Part shown: in pieces, positions 11,965-27,200 of the stretch | Position numbering within the stretch: the first letter of the stretch is position 1 | Layout: every line of letters begins with the position of its first letter | Assembly: GCA_008711295.1 (NCBI GenBank) | Contig: VUYV01000147.1 | Location: 1,554,577-1,618,576, forward strand | Source: Anarhynchus alexandrinus | Taxonomy: Eukaryota > Chordata > Aves > Charadriiformes > Charadriidae | Length of the DNA stretch: 64,000 nt | Direction of reading: 5' to 3' | The notes under the pieces: model-generated | Databases searched by the model: none | The model's input: only the letters and a program-made list of their open reading frames with translations | What the model was told of the DNA's origin: nothing | Program-made: the position numbers and the translations under genes

Positions 11965-14900
11965 GAATGATAAGACCAAAGCTTTTGTTAACAGATGAGA
12001 TGGATAGTAAAAAGGCTGTTTGGGTCATATGAGCTGTATCCCATGCTCGCTCACTGACACTGATGTAGTATTACTAGCATGGAACAATGTTCATTGTTTT
12101 AAGAACAGCTAAGGAATGGCCTATGGTCTGATTTTGCTGTTTAAAGGATTCTACCAATGTCAATAGACTTACTCAGCCTTTATGAAAATCTGAATCTAGC
12201 CCAATGTTGTACGAATGCTGACATTTCAGCACATTATTCTTAACAGTAAGCCAGATCCCACAACACACCGTGTCTGCTGATCAGTGGGAAATCAGGCTGT
12301 ACTGTTTGCACTTCTGGGAAAAGGTTGTAAGAAACAATTGGCACACAATTCGAGAGCTGTAGTTGGAGGGCAGAGGTTCATGTGCGTGCTATAAGGCAGT
12401 GCTATGCAGATATCTGGAAACAGGATGAACAAAGAGTAGCAAGACCATATTGCCCAAGGGTGGCAATGGTGTTCTGACATGGGAACACAGCTTCCAGGCC
12501 CAAGTCAGTATTTCTGTGCTGCCCTATATAGATATGCCAGTTTGTCTGGAGGCTCCTTGCACAGGCCTGCGCTGCCTCATACAGACATAGCCAAGAAGGC
12601 TCTATTTCTGTGAGGTGGAGAAAAATGAAAGGAGGTCTTTCACTGAAACAGCTGTGAGTAAGTCTGGGTGACTTGATAAGAGCTGCATGGAGCCAAATGT
12701 GTACAGAACAGTCGTATGAAATTCTGTGGTGTACCAGAAGGCAACGGTCTCCTCTTTCCTTGAAATCTCTGGCACCACCATATCCATTCTCTCCTTTCTT
12801 TCCTTCAGCTTCTCCTTTCCCACTTCTCTCTGACAATCTGCCTTGAAGCTTCACTGCAGTCCTCCAGGTATTACCACTCAGCGACACCAGTGCCCCAGCC
12901 ACCTGAAATGACTGTGCTCAAAGCTGTAATTCACTCTTATTCTTCATTGTATACATTAGACAGAACTGTCCCAATTAATAATGCTTTAGATTAAAACTTA
13001 TCTGGGCTTTCAGCCACTTAAGAGTTGTCAAGCGTTGTACTTACAGTCGTAAGTAAGTCATAAGTAAGGCCAAGCTGGAGTGCGAACAATTGCTTTTTTT
13101 TCTCCAGAACACTCATTCGTTATTAATCTCTCAGCTAAAAGTGTGATGACTGGAGTGTTACTTCAGGGAGACTGATAAGAGTGCTATGTCTTGGGGTAGG
13201 GGGGTCATTATCTTAGAGCTATTTGTTTTAGATAAGCAATTAGGCCAACATTATCAAGCTTGTGTGGAAAAAAAAAAGGCATTTAATTCAGATCCTTACT
13301 TAGGCACTTCAGTGGATTAGCAGGAACATGAAGGCTAATTTAGTTGTAGCCTCTGATGTGTACGTGACCAGGATTGGAAATGTTTGACTTCATTTTCCAT
13401 AAGAGAAACCAAACTGAAAATTACCGAAAAGGAAAGAAGAAAAACTGTTTTGGAAACAGGGTGATGTGGCAGAGTAAATGTATGTAGTTATCAGCTGCTG
13501 CTGAGGAGGGTGCACACCTGCAGCATCCTGGAAATCATATCAAGCAGCAACGCTTGAACAAAAGGCCGGAGAGTCCTGTGTTTAAGATAATAATTACAGG
13601 GAAAACTAGATGGGCAGCATGCTGTGGACCTAATTGCATCTAAATACAAAGCTGAATGTTTTAAAGCCGCTCTTTAAATCAAAGCATATTCCCCTTTCAT
13701 TACTGGACCTTCAAGGCAGAGTGAATTCATAGCAAATTCTAAGGCTTTAAAGTCCTTTCCCATACATTAAATCATCAAAGACTTATCTGCATGTATTTTG
13801 GACTGGCTTACGGCCAATCAGAGGAGACTTGACCATTTTCATGCTATCTGCTTAGTGTTCCCACAGTAAAAGAAACTATCTTGCATAGGAACCAATCTAC
13901 TTACTGACTGTTAAATCCACACTACCTGTGTTTGTCTGAGCACTGGAGAACACAAATCCCCATTATCTCAGGACTTAGATTCCCTTTAAGACTCAAATCA
14001 CCACCGACAGGCAGAACCAGAGGCAAGTTCTGTCTCTGAATTTAGCAATCTTGATCATGCTGAACTGCCAGAATATCCAGCCCTCCCCCAAAAAAAATCA
14101 TTCGTTAAATAAATCTATACTTCACTCCTCCAAAGCAAAGCACCACTGAACTTGGCCTTGCGTTGCCACAGATCGCCTAGCAGGGGAAAAGAAGTGGGAA
14201 TCCCACAGCTGACAGTCTCCTCGTGGAGATGGACCACCATGGATGTGCCTCACTCTGATGTACCCACAGCAGACGTTGCAGCTGCTGTGGCACCAACATG
14301 TCACCTCAGACCGGGGGACCCAAGCCGCTCTATATCAGGTGTGAAAGGACAAAGTCAGCATCCTTCAGATTCCCACAGGCAGGCATGCAGGATGAAAAAG
14401 CCCTCATATCGTATGCCAAAAAGTAGGGTTCTCTTATTTCTGTGCATTCATTATATACGTGCTACTCTGCTGAGGTCTCTTTAACATGCCATTTGTCTGG
14501 CACTACATGCCACCCAGAAAATGAGGTGGATGATCTTTAACTGAATGGAAAAAGCTGCTAGGCAGAAAAAAAGAACAAACCCTGCAAAGAAAACATAAAG
14601 CAGCTGCCTACAAGGCAAATGCAAAAGTTTAACAAGCGATATGGGTTTTGTGTCAGTTGCAGTTTTATATAAACTTCAACTGTAACCCTTATGTAGTGCT
14701 CGCAGCAGAAGCTTACACAATGTAGTAGGGAATTGAGTTGTGCCTGGCTTCTTGTACAAAATTTTGCAGCCACACGTTGCTTTCCACCTGCCTCAACATA
14801 AGTGAAGGACAATTATTTGTCTCAACAGTAGTCTGGATAGGAAAAGAGAAATCCATCTGGTTTCTGAAGCAAAACAAGAGTAACTAATGGCAGACACTCC

Positions 14901-17900
14901 AGCTTAGGGTAACACATCCTTAGTATTGGTGGCCCAGTGTCCATTAGACCCTGATTCAGTTGCAACGAGTAGAGGAACAACAGAAAACTGGCCTGCATTA
15001 CATACGGAAAATACCGCAATCCATGACTTTAGGACTCAGATTGCAGCAAGATGACACTGCAAGCACAGAGTTAAACACCTGGTGCAAATTGTCCTACCCT
15101 CCTAATCACCGAAGTAAAACAGAGCACCAAGGAATCCAAAGGTATTAACTGCAAGTGACTAATAGCGGGCAAGACTTTTTTTCTTTACCTCTGTGTCTAG
15201 CCAAAGCCATCCTTTAGCACTGGAGAGAAAACCATTCTATCTTATGAAAACATTCCAGTATGTTTGGGGTTTTGTTGGAGTCAAAATGAATGGGAAACTT
15301 TGTGATAGCTAAAAAATGAGAGAGAGGTAAAGGATACCCTTTGGATTTAACCAATTTCCCCCAAAACTAAGGCACAGGTAGGAGATCTTAGATGTTCTTC
15401 CTTTGCATTAGGTAGATATCCTGATTTCTCTTTATTCCTTGGGTTAAAAGGGTTTTGCCCAGACTGTGCAAGTGCCCATAGGCTGAAATCTGCAGTCCAA
15501 GCTTCTGATGAAGATAATTCACAGCGAGCTAACAGCAGAGATACCCAGGATGTATCAGAAGGAAGCATGATAGGTTCATCAGTGAGTTTTTTTCCTTATC
15601 TTTTTACCAGCTCTGTGCTTAGGATACAATAGGACCCCATTGCACTCAGTGGCAAAACTTGCACTACTTTTAGTCACTTTAACCCAAGCAGTTTTTGTGT
15701 TCACAGCTGAAGAAAAGAGACTGTACCCAACCTCTCAGCAAGGGAATAGCGTGCTTGGAAGAGAAGGAAAAGCAAAAGGGAAAGCACCATGTGCCTGTTG
15801 GCCTCCCCCTCCTCCCACCTCTCCTCTCATGCATCCCCCAAGGTCAGGCACAATCTGTCCCTTTGTATCCAGGAAAGAAATAGGACGCAAAGTGTTAGGA
15901 ATTTCCTAAAACTGTCTCGAATCATGTGCTGTTTAAGTAACTGTCATTTCGCTGCCTGGTTCATTGACACTTGGGTCTTAAACGGTGCTTGTGGAGGAGT
16001 GATATTTTCAGCTCTGAAGGGGTAAAGAAAACAGTCTTACAAAACCAAATCCTTTGAATAGTGATATGCCGAGGAGGAATATGTTGATACACTTATTTCT
16101 TGTAGAGCCTGCATTCTCTTTGCGTGAAATCAACAAGATGTTAAAATAAGTATTTCACCAAAGTATAGCATGCAGGAGAAGTCTATTTTCATAGAAGAAA
16201 AAAAAGTTAGAACAGATGGTTGAAGGAAAAATTAGTTTAAAGACATCAGAAACAGCTGAATAAACTTTCAGTAGTCCAAGAGAAAAAGAGGTTCAATCTT
16301 CTGGTTTATTCTTATTTTCCTATTTACATTCTTTAAATGCACTGGAAATGGCATTCCACTTTTCTAGTACCTCGGCCTTTTTCATTTATTAAGGTTTTTT
16401 GGTATGGATCATAATGTTTAAGGTCATAGGGAAGAACACTGTTAAAACAGCACTAGGTCTAGTGCTACCCTCCATCTGTTAATTTTAGAGTCATAAACTA
16501 ACAAGCACACAAGACTTGAGAGTTGTTATTAGTCCACACCTCATGAGCACACCATAATAGAGATGGGATTAAAAATCAGGCATATCTATTCAAAAAAATA
16601 AAAAAAATGTCACTCATGACTTCACTTTGACAGGTTCTGCTGTATGTTATAGCATGCAAATGTATGGCTGTGTGAGAGCTCATCGCCAGCCTCCAGTGCC
16701 AGTGGAAAAAACTTTGCTCAGCGTGATGAACTGAGAAATGTGAAATGGATTACACACTCGTCAGATTTTTTTTCTGGTGTAACATCAACTTTTAGATTTA
16801 AATAGTGAAGAAGGAGGGTGCTGGAAGCAGCCTCTTACATGTTTAATGGTAATTTCTGCTTCCAGGTACACCAGAGACATTAGACAAACAGCCCTTTGCA
16901 ATGACACTAGGTTTTATCTGTATCAGTCCTGATCTGGATTAAGAGCTAAAGAGGAGTGCTGGAATAAGATGTAGTCTAAAAAGTTATTCGAAATCAGGCA
17001 AATCTAACATTAGATATTGTTATTATTTTTTTTCTGTGGGGGAGACTTTTTAAAATCTCAATTTTCATGTGAAGCCATAATAATTATACCTATATAGTAA
17101 AATACTAAATGGTTTTCTAAGACATAGAGTGAATTATCTAATTCTGGGACAGGAAGATGACGGACATACATTTTTGGTAAATAATGTGTATATTAAATTT
17201 GACTGAATGTGAGGCAGCAGTTTGGTATCCCTAAGGTAATTTTATGACTGGAGAGGTCTCAGTCCCAGAGATACCGGGACTGTTTTCAGCAACAGCGATG
17301 AAACAGAATTCCCATTATTATAACAAAATTATTATTATTTTCAGACAAAATTATCTTCATGATAAAACATATGTAACGTATCCAGAAACAAATCTTGGTT
17401 CTCTCATGTCAAATAGCAGCATAATAATAGACAGATATAATTTAGCCTGGAAGTGTTAAGATTGTTGGCATATGCAAGTAGTTTGAGTCTTGCTGCCACT
17501 TGGGAACATCGAGTTATAAGCAAAACAATATTTTTTTTTAACCTTAGATTTAAAGTGAGAAAATGTAAAGTAAAATTTTCATTTCTCACACAAGTCCTCA
17601 GGTTTTTCTGGTGGCAGAGCAATATAGCTCCAGGATGAAAACTATAGTAAGGTTCAATTTAATGACTGAGGCCAGAAACATCTTCTTCTTACCTTTTTAT
17701 GAGAAATTGTCTTTTCCACCAAAACAAAGATTGCTACAAAAAAAAATTTTTAATTACTATATAAGATATATTATGGATAACTAAAAATCAAAGCAAACCC
17801 AAGGAAAATCAATACCCTACAGTAACAGTTTTGTTCTTTCACCAGGATGTCAAATTATTTCCAACCAAAATGTGACAAAAATATTTTTTCAGCATTTCCT

Positions 17901-20900
17901 ATGAAAGCTAGTTATGTCTTGTATCATATCTAATTTTGATCTTTCAGCAAAAAAATGTGAACATTCTGAGCAGCTTTATTTTTAGCCTATAAAGTAAGAA
18001 TATTTTGTCTACTTCCTTTCATAATTCCTAAGAAAGCACACTCATCTTGACTGCATTTTTAGTCTACTAATTTTTAGACTAGTACGTGACTTTTTTTCTG
18101 TTCAATAATAGAATGGAGCCAAAGCTGTGTTTATAACCTGTGTTTATTGAGAAAGATAACAGTCATTCCATAATAAACTTGTTTTATGATTAATCTAATC
18201 TTGTTCCAGTGGCTGAATGAGATTCATAGTCATATCCTTCCAGGACAGCTTCCAGGACAGGACCCTCAAGTAAGACAAATTTAATTTACTGGTAGAGAAG
18301 CACAAGGAGAGTTGAAAGACCAGAGAGGAAACCAACTGGTAGTTGAACATGATCTAAAGAGTCCCCTTTGCAGGAGACTTTGAAAATATAATTCTTATTA
18401 GAAAGAGCTTAGCTTTTATGGATGAGTTTAACCAATCCATTGGTGTACACATATGAAAAAGCATAATCCAGCTCCTCCTGATTTTTTTTTTTTTTACAAT
18501 TTGGATGAGGCTCAAATGAGTCATTGCACATGTACTTCCCCATGCTGCCCTTCAATTTATCATTATGTCATGCATGCCGTTTGAACTATCTGAGCCAGGC
18601 CTATATCTTACATGAAACATTCAAACCACTTGAGTATTTCTACTATAAAGCAGCAATAAAACAACTAGTAGGCCACGTCTATGTCTTTATCATATTGACA
18701 TTTTTAAAGACATAGTTTATCAGCTTCTTATTAATGACTATCTAAAAAAATTCCCAACCTTCAGGTATGCATAATGGTCAAATAAGGCATTAGATGATAT
18801 TCTGTTTTCCTTTTGTTTGTCACAGGTAAATTTTCATTGTGGTTCTTGATGGTTTTGATGGGTTTTGAGCAAACTGCTTTGTGAAAATTGCCTCTTTCCC
18901 TTTTATTGCACACATGACATATCATAAAAGTGCTTTCTGCATCTGCTGTTTAATTAAAACTGTCTTGTACCAACAGCAAGGAACTGGAGCTTAAGCCGTT
19001 AACCATAACTAGGAGACAGCTTAGGTGAACATGGATTCACTGTCCAGTTCAGTTAATAACCCCTTTGAAGTCATGGGGAGATCATCCACAATTTCAGTTA
19101 ATGTTGAAGTAAACCTCTAACATCGGGTTTAACAAAACTTTAAATGTGTCTCTCTTTGAACCCCAGACTTAGTTGTGCTTCCCTGCTGACTGAATACGCT
19201 GCCACATTGTGTAAAGAGTCCACCTCTAGACTCAATGAGATCCAGAAGCCTCTGGAAGAGCTCATGGCAAATCAAGACACTGCAGCTCAGATCTCTACCT
19301 TGTCCTTATTCCTGAGATCTGGCACCACCATCCAACAGCTGGTCTTTGGAGCTCCGTATTGACTTTTTGCAGACACTCACAGTTAACACAAATCCTCTCC
19401 CAGAAGCCAAGCAGATCAACCCAGAGGTGTAGTGTATAATATACTCACCTTCAGGCTTTGAACAGTTCCTAAATACGATATAACTCTTAAAAGGCGAAGT
19501 ACAAGAGAGATTAAAAGCCAACAAGTGAACAAGCTGAATACAAATCCTTTTCTCTGTCATTCATTCTTTCACTAGGGGCCTGTCTGCATGCGACATCAGG
19601 CTCAGGAGAGCAACTGTGCCCCAGGGAGCTCCTGCCCTGGCACTGCTCACCCTGAGCAAGGAACTGCTCTCCATAAACATCGCCCTTTTGTCATTAGTCT
19701 CAAATCAGCCCCTGGTGCTGGTCAGGGGCAACTATCAGGTGTACCATTGACAGGTAATCTTCTCTCCACTTGGGTGAAATCCCTTCTTTTTGAAAGAAAA
19801 TTAATTATGAGAGCAAGGCATGCAAATCAGTGAATCTTGTTACATTTGTTATTCTGTGCCACTAGTGTGGGGAATTTTACCACAGACACAGACAAAATTG
19901 AGTAACAAAGGAAAAAGTAATAAAAAGGAGTTCCTGCCTCACATTCACATATGCACCAAGTTCATAATTTCCAACAGGATTCATGAATTGTTATAAATGG
20001 ATTCTTCACACCAACGCAAGCATTTGCAAATGTATTGCTGAACTGGGTTTCACGGGAGATTGGTGAGCAGGAGGGACTCATTCTTCCACAAATTTTAATG
20101 CTGACTGTGAAACTAAATTTTGTTTCTGAAAAGAAAAGTCAACCATGCTTTGAGACTCTGCTGTGAAACCCCGCTACAAAAATTAAGTGGTCAAAGGCAG
20201 GAATAGAATTGCCAACACTTGTGATTTTATTAGGAGAGAGATCACTTTCTGTTAAAACCCTAGCTCCTGAAGTTATACGATTACAGGAAGCTGTCATGTT
20301 TCATTCCTTCAGAAGAAATAGTTTCTACCTTTTGCGGTTGTGAAGAAAAGTTGAAAATAAAAATCCAATAGACGGGGCCACCAGATCACAAAAAGACACC
20401 AGCTTTATTGGTATTTTAAGGAACACGAAGGTTTATGAAGGCCTGAAGTTTGGAACACTGAAATAATGTTATTCAAACAAAGAAGGCAGTGAATAATGAT
20501 GTGAAAGTAAAATCTAAAGAGTCAGAGTGCTTTCCCTATCGTACTAAAGAGAGGAAATAGCATGTATAGTGAAACTCCCCAGCTTCAAAGCCCATCCACA
20601 TTTTTTATCCTAGAGTAGTTGTTTAAAAAAATATATCTTTATTCTCGGAGAATGGAGCACGTACTATGTCAGATGAGAACTGCTAATACACTAATGGAAA
20701 GATAAAGCAATGCTTTAGGTCTACATGTTGGAACTTTACTTTTCCTGTTTCTCCAGATAAAAACGAGAGAGATATGTTAAATAATATGAAGCCAAGCTAT
20801 TGCAGAATTTGCAGAAACTGCTTCCTGTGAAGAATTAAGGTTTAATTAGCTAAAAAGGAAGTGTACAGAGGGATGATAACTGAGAGTTGGTCACCCTGTC

Positions 20901-22099
20901 TCTCTGATGAGATTATCCTCTGTACCTCTGAACTTTATTATCCAAACAACAAGTCCATGGCGTGATTTGGTGCCTCCAATAATCTTGTGCTAATTTTTAC
21001 TCATGTTGTCTGTCAGGAGGCCCTGAGTTATTTGCAGAACAGCTCTAGATATGAAGAACAATTGAGTGCATTAACTGTGTGTGCAGGAACATTATTATAC
21101 ACATTAAAAAAACAGACCCCGGGTCCCAATCCAAAGTCCAATACCAATAACTTTCAGTATTTTGATTCAAGACCTTTGATTCCTTTTGCTGAGTATATTT
21201 TTGTGCCTTTATTTTAAAATTGGCTTGCCTGGTCATCCCAGGAAGGTCAGTCTTAGGTCTCCTAGAATGGAGGAGAGCATGAAAACAGGATGAGATCTAA
21301 CTGACCACAAAAGCACCACACGCAAAAGTCAGGGACGTACTCCTTCAAACACATGCATCACCAGGATACAGGTGAGGAGCTGAGGACAAGAAATAGGCTG
21401 GTAGCCTGTATCTTTTGCTTCCTCCTGGCCTCATGTACTTTCAGGCTGTGACCTGACCTTGCTATTTGTCTGAGGAAGACATCACTAACACAACTTTCTG
21501 CAGGGGTTCGAACACTGACTTGTAACTACCCATGTGCAAACAGGTGGGCTCCTCTGCCTGTTACAAGTGATGAGACTGGTTGTGCCCCACCTGTTCCTTG
21601 GTGAACCCCTGTTTTCCCATGCAAAATAGGGTGGTTAATGCCACTGATAAGGTCTCAGGGTGCTCCCTACTGCAAACAGACAGTGATCCTGCCTAGAGCA
21701 AAGCCACAGTCTCAGGCCCACAGAAAAGCTCACACTACAAAAAGTTAAAAAAAGCCAAGAATTAACCCCCTTCACTGCCATAGTCTTGGTATAGGCAGGT
21801 GCTTATCTGAGCTCCCAATACAGTGACACTGCATTTTTTAGGAAAGCTATTTAGTGTGAAAATGTGACAACATTAGTTCAAGTATTTTGAGGGATTCAGA
21901 GCTGTGGGGAAGGAAAGCATATAAAACCCTCCTTAAGCTGATGTGGACAAAAGGAAAGAACAAAATGAGATGATAAAGGCATTAAAGGATGATACGGGAT
22001 GAGATGCAAGAGTCACTGAGAGATGTGGATCAAAAGCAGCTGTAGGGATCTTACTCTCATTTGTCCTTCAGCAACAGTTTAAGGACATCACTGACTGAG
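11965..22099. other. Long unique non-coding stretch
   Basis: About 10 kb without a recognisable gene or interspersed repeat. It is AT-rich with many short A or T runs. Blocks that look like possible conserved non-coding DNA by their density of AT-rich transcription-factor words lie at about 12960-13100, 13570-13700 and 18110-18240, but this is an impression only. Open frames such as 12402-12902 (minus, 166 codons) lack domain signatures, and their hydrophobicity is unstructured. Confidence 0.5.
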
Positions 22100-22290
22100 T
22101 GACCCCACTGTGCTAAAAGTATTGCACAAACTCATTGTAATTTTTACAGGCATGCTCTGCCCTGAACCGTTTCTAATCTCAGTTGGTGAGCAAGGGCACA
22201 AAGGCACAGAGAAAGGAAGCAGCTTGCCCAAAGTAGGTTAGTAGCAGAAATAAAGATAGGATCCAGATCTCCTGCAGCCAACTGGATGCA
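22100..22290 (-). mobile_element. MIR-type SINE, antisense
   Basis: On the plus strand the order is a worn CTCTGCCCTGAA...CTAATCTCAGTTGG block, then CACAGAGAAAGGAAGCAGCTTGCCCAAAG, then a GTAGCAG...GATCCAGATCTCC block. This is the reverse complement of the MIR core (CTTGGGCAAGTCACTT) and head, in the right order and spacing. It is diverged by many point changes, so it is an old copy. No target-site duplication is visible. I am confident of the superfamily and less so of the subfamily. Confidence 0.65.
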
Positions 22291-24027
22291 TCCCATGGAG
22301 AAAAGTGTAATCTGCTTCCCAAGCCCATGGGGAAGCTTCCAGGCAGAAAAATCTGTTCGAATAAAAAAGCACGGGAAAGGAGAAAGTGTGGGCTTGAGGG
22401 TCCTAATTGGCATACATATGAACATGCCGACTGTCTGTAACTTTCTCCCAGTGGAAAGCTCCAAGGAGATAAACAAGTACAGACAATTTAAACAAAAACC
22501 AAGACTCAGTAGCTGCAGCACTCAGAGCCTCTGTTAACACTGCAGCCCATTCTCTCTTCAGAGAAAGAAAAAGCATGGCAAAGACAGCACAGACCTCTCA
22601 CTAGTGCATTATACAGTAAGGACAAAAAGAGGATAAGTATGTTATTCTAAGCTTTAGTGGTTTGGGGGAAATTCTGAACTAGAACATTTCTTTTTAGCTA
22701 AAAAAGCACAAATTCATTTCTTCAGATATTTAAGTCTGGGTTTCTTGCTGTTTTACTTCAGCTTCTGTTCCAAGCTGTTTCTGATCCTCATCTTTTAGCT
22801 GTTTAGAGATTTGAGAGACTGAAAAGTGGCTCCTGTCCATTGAAATTTCAACATGGCTGTGAAAAACCGTGATTCTAAAAAAGTGGCCTAACTATTATCA
22901 AGCCAAGGTGCAATACAAATAGGCATATCACATGCACCTATCGTGTTGCATGCTGCAATTAAGAGGAGCATGGTAATTTCCTTTAACCTCCACAAAGAAA
23001 CTGTTAGCAATAATGTAAGCATGGAATGAAATAAAAATTTTCAAAAAGAAAGCAAGATTGTCAGTGTACCTGGGGTTTTGTCAATGTCAAAGATTTCAAA
23101 GCCAAGGAATGGAAATAAGAAGGAAAATGTAAGACAACTGGGAAACATTATGCAGTGTAACATTAGTACTAAATTTTAATGCAATGATCCATTTCTTGTA
23201 CAGGGAGAACATTATTTTTTTCCTCCAGAAACCTTGCAGCGTTCTATTTAAAAGAGACAGAACACATCTCTGAATGAACTGTGATAGTACTCCTGCATCA
23301 GCCCTAAAGGAAGGTAAGCTGAAGTACAGAGATGCTAAAGATTAGGCTCTGCTACCTCCATCTCTGATCTGAGTTAAAGGAAATAATCATATTCATCATC
23401 TTTGGAAACTAGATTCTGAATAAAGATGCTCAAAAATGAATGCAAAACCCATACTTTTGAAATGAAGTGGTTATCTTTTAAAATTTGATCTTTCCATTGC
23501 ACATGATGTTTTAGTATCAAAGAGGGTCACAACCCAGAAATATAGGCCCTTCGGTTCCTGTGGTAACCACTCAGGTAGGACATTATGCCTCCAGGCAAGC
23601 TCTGCTTGTTTTTTCTCAGATTAATTCCATTTCTTATTCTCTTTACACACAGATGTTCATCACATGCACACTTCTCTAGCAGCTCAGAGAGAAACTTCCT
23701 TTACTTCACATTTAAATATATTGGATTTTGGATATTTTATGGTAGTTACTATCTCCCTTAATGAGAAAAACATTGCCAAAACTCTAAAATCATGAATGAC
23801 ACATGTTACATTGTCAAACCAATTAGGGCAGGGAAGTTGCACGTGCTTTGGTTTCCAGCACTGCATAGGATCATCTTTAAAGTGATGTGTTCCCAAAGCA
23901 GGTTAGCTCATTATCAGGAGAGCTCTGGAAGGTAACTTCTAATGATGAATTCCTTAGCCTCCAAATTGCTCTGGAAATTTATCTGCTTGAGATCTTTTTC
24001 AGGCACATGTGAAGGGGATCATTAGTC
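22291..24027. other. Unique non-coding sequence
   Basis: No gene or clear repeat. An open frame on the minus strand (22144-22521) mostly reads through the SINE described at 22100-22290 and has no meaning of its own. Confidence 0.5.
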
Positions 24028-24222
24028 TGGTCATTAAACCGTAGGACTGAGTCTGACAGCACAGATTCTGGTCTCAACTCTGCTACAGAGTTGCTTTGCT
24101 GAATGCAAGCTAGTCTCAATTTTTCCAAACGTCTGCTCAGATTAGGAAGTTAGCCTCTGTACAGCATTCTGTACAGTCCATCTGAAGGAAGGATGCCTGG
24201 ATGAGGATGATTATTATTATTG
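24028..24222 (+). mobile_element. MIR-type SINE, sense
   Basis: The sequence runs through GAGTCTGACAGCACAGATTCTGGTCTCAACTCTGCTACAGAG (the tRNA-derived head and box B region), a degraded CORE, and ends in an ATTATTATTATTGT tail. This is the full MIR order in sense orientation. The tail of ATT repeats is typical of MIR 3' ends. Divergence is high, in keeping with an old insertion. Confidence 0.65.
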
Positions 24223-27200
24223 TCATTTTTAAATGGCTTCACTTCCTTTCACTTTCCAACACAAGCATTCCCTCTAAGGATTTAGTGCTTAAGTGTTTAA
24301 GTACCAAATCCTGTTGATGAGACCTTTGCTTGAAAATTCACATTCAAAAGCATTACCCTTCGTATTGCTGAATCAATTTATCTGTTTATAAAACATGACT
24401 GACATTTATCTACATGGAATTTATCTCCACTCTCGCTGCCCAGTTGCCTGGAAAAAGCAAAGAGGAGGCTGCCTGCTGATAACACATCACATATTTTTTA
24501 CATTAAGACCTATGTGTCTGGTATAGGGTTTCTGGAGTTCACAGCTCAGGCTCACACTGAGGCTGACCTGAACATATTCCTCTGGATCAGCCCCTGAAAA
24601 TGCTGGCTGGGTATGAATGGAACAGACATTTTAATGGATGCAAGTTCAGACTTTCATTAATAAACTTCAAGGATCAATTAATTCAGGGGGTGTCCCTGCT
24701 GCTTACCCTCTGCTTTTTGATTATTCCCATGGGCCTCACAAGGGCCTATAATTAACAGCAAAAAAAAATTGTGAAAGCAGAGAGGGACAGAAGTGTTGTG
24801 AGGGGTGGGTATCGCTTCCCTAGAAAGGTCTGGAACTGAGACTGAATTTCCTATAGCTTCAGTCTCTGGCACCATTTCATTCACCACACCTTTTGGGAAG
24901 GGGAATCTTTGCAGGGATGTTTCCTGGAAGGATGTCACCCCACTGCTAGGTGCCCTGTGGGGTGCATAGCTCCGAGGGCAGCCAGACATGGTGCACGAGG
25001 GAAGAGAGGCTGGTGCTTGTGGCTTGCCAGGAGCTGCTGGTGGTGGCTCTCTGCAACGGACACCTTCCCCCTGAAAAGCGTGCTGCAGTCACGGTATCCA
25101 GAATAAATGCTTAGCTCCAGATCTCCTGGGCCAAAAATCCCTGCTTATTTCAGTGGCATAAACATAGTGAAACCACCTAAAAGAAGCCTGCAGAGCTTGC
25201 CCTCCCCTCTGTTCCCAGTGAGCTCCCAAAGGATGGGCCTGAATATTACCCACACAGAAGTATTTTGTTACTGTTAGACTTCACATTGAGGGACATACTA
25301 AGGACAGGATCTGTCCCTCTGCCAGATCATAAGGTATGGCAGAGAAGATAAGGTCTCTTACCTCCCAGTGCAGGTGTGTGGTCTACTTGCTTCTGCAGAA
25401 CAGTTTCTGCCAGCACAGTCGTAACCGTTCCCAAGCAACATGTCAGAAAAAGTCCCCTCAGTATACTTTGGGATGGATTTCTACAATGCCTTTAATTGCC
25501 TCTCTTAGTGGAGCATATCCACAACGTGTCTTAGGAGGTAGCTGTGTCACCACAAGATCCTTCTCACCCTCCTTCTTCCCTTTTGGCTGCAGCTGAGTCA
25601 GTCCTGGTGGGCCCACCTACAAGAGCATTTTGGGGAGAACTTTATTTTTTTTTACCCTCAAATAGGATTGTCTTCCTTTTTTAGTCTGAGTGAGGTTAAT
25701 CCAGAACCTAGCAACTCAAGAGCTCAGTCACACAGTTAAACTCTTATGGAAGTATGCATACCATCTTTGCTGGGCTGTTCTAGGACCTGACATAGGTGAC
25801 TTTCAAGGGACCAAGCTGAAGGTCTCAAGTAACGTGAGGTGTGAATTAAGCCTTACGGGATGGGGTTTGTGAATATGGTAGAAGCTGTATTAATCTCTTT
25901 TTTAATTCAAATCCACAGTGTCTGGTGTCGATTACTGTGTAGCAGTTAGCTATACTGGGAAAGCTGCTGAGGAGCTTACCCTTCAACATTCTTATGCAAC
26001 AAGCAATATTTATTATATCCAAGAGTAAGGTCAAATATTACCTGTGGGTAAAGGATAATAAAAGAGCATCCCTTACCCTCTTCTGGACTGCAAGTGGCAG
26101 TAGAAAGTGCTCTGGACTCCTTGTGAGCATCTTTGCTAAATGAGCGTGCTGAGTACTGAAGCACAGCGGGAGATGGAGAACAGCAGTCTCAAGCAGAATC
26201 TGAAGCAAAGAGATGCTTGTGAGCATGTGGCTTGTGTCTCACCCTGAGTGCATAGTGCAGCTGTACGTGAGCTGTCTATGAACCTTAAAGCACAGGAATG
26301 CTCACACTAACAAAGCCACAGAGCAAAAGAAATATTTGAAGCTGCCGCTTCTTCCTCGGTGACATAGTTATCCAGTATGTCAAACCTCTTGGCATGTAAA
26401 TGAGACATAAGCCACTCACAACAGGGCTGTTTTGCACATCTTCAGTGCTGGGAGCAGTGTGCCCTCGGCTAGAGATGAGGATGCAGCAAAATCAGTTCAT
26501 TACCAGACTGCGTTGTACTCACAGGAGGCATGAGGATTGACAAGTGACAAGCGACACACGATGATGTGCACCAAGTGCCAGCTCTGGGCCCCCATCCAAA
26601 GTGGCTTTTCTCAAGGAAAAGTACAGCACATCCAGTATCACCTTGCTGGCTAAATTTGCTCCCTTCTCCTCCTCTTCACAATATTTCAGAGATCTTCAGG
26701 GCTGCAGCTGCGGAGAAGTCTTGCCTTTTTGGCAAGCGTGCAGGATGGCCAAGCATATCAAATGAGCTTTCTAAGCTTAATTGATAATGACAACAAGTCT
26801 AAGGCAATCACATATAAAATTCTCTCTTCTCTCAGATGTTGCTGGACGAGTGCTGGCACAGCCGCCTTCCCTCACAAACATTTCAGATACTGTTTCTTAC
26901 TTTTTGGCTAGAGCATTCAGTAAGACTTGGAATAAGACCAAGATTTATCATGGGCCTGGGTTACTTTTTTTTCTCTACTTCTTTATCCTTATTCTCCTCA
27001 GACAAAACAGTGCTTGATTCACTTAAAAAAAGTCATCCTCTAACCCTGTTCTCACTTTCAGTTCTCACTGAGAGTTTGGGGTGAGGTCAGGAATGCTCTG
27101 AAGCGGCACCTTTGCAGACAGTGTTTTAATGACACAGAGGTCAGATTCATTTCACTTACACCTTGGCTAATGGACTTTTTACAGAGTACATACACATACA

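Noticed and set aside
21500..21530. GGTTCGAACACT, a tRNA T-loop-like word
   Set aside because: No acceptor stem, D-arm or anticodon arm can be built around it.
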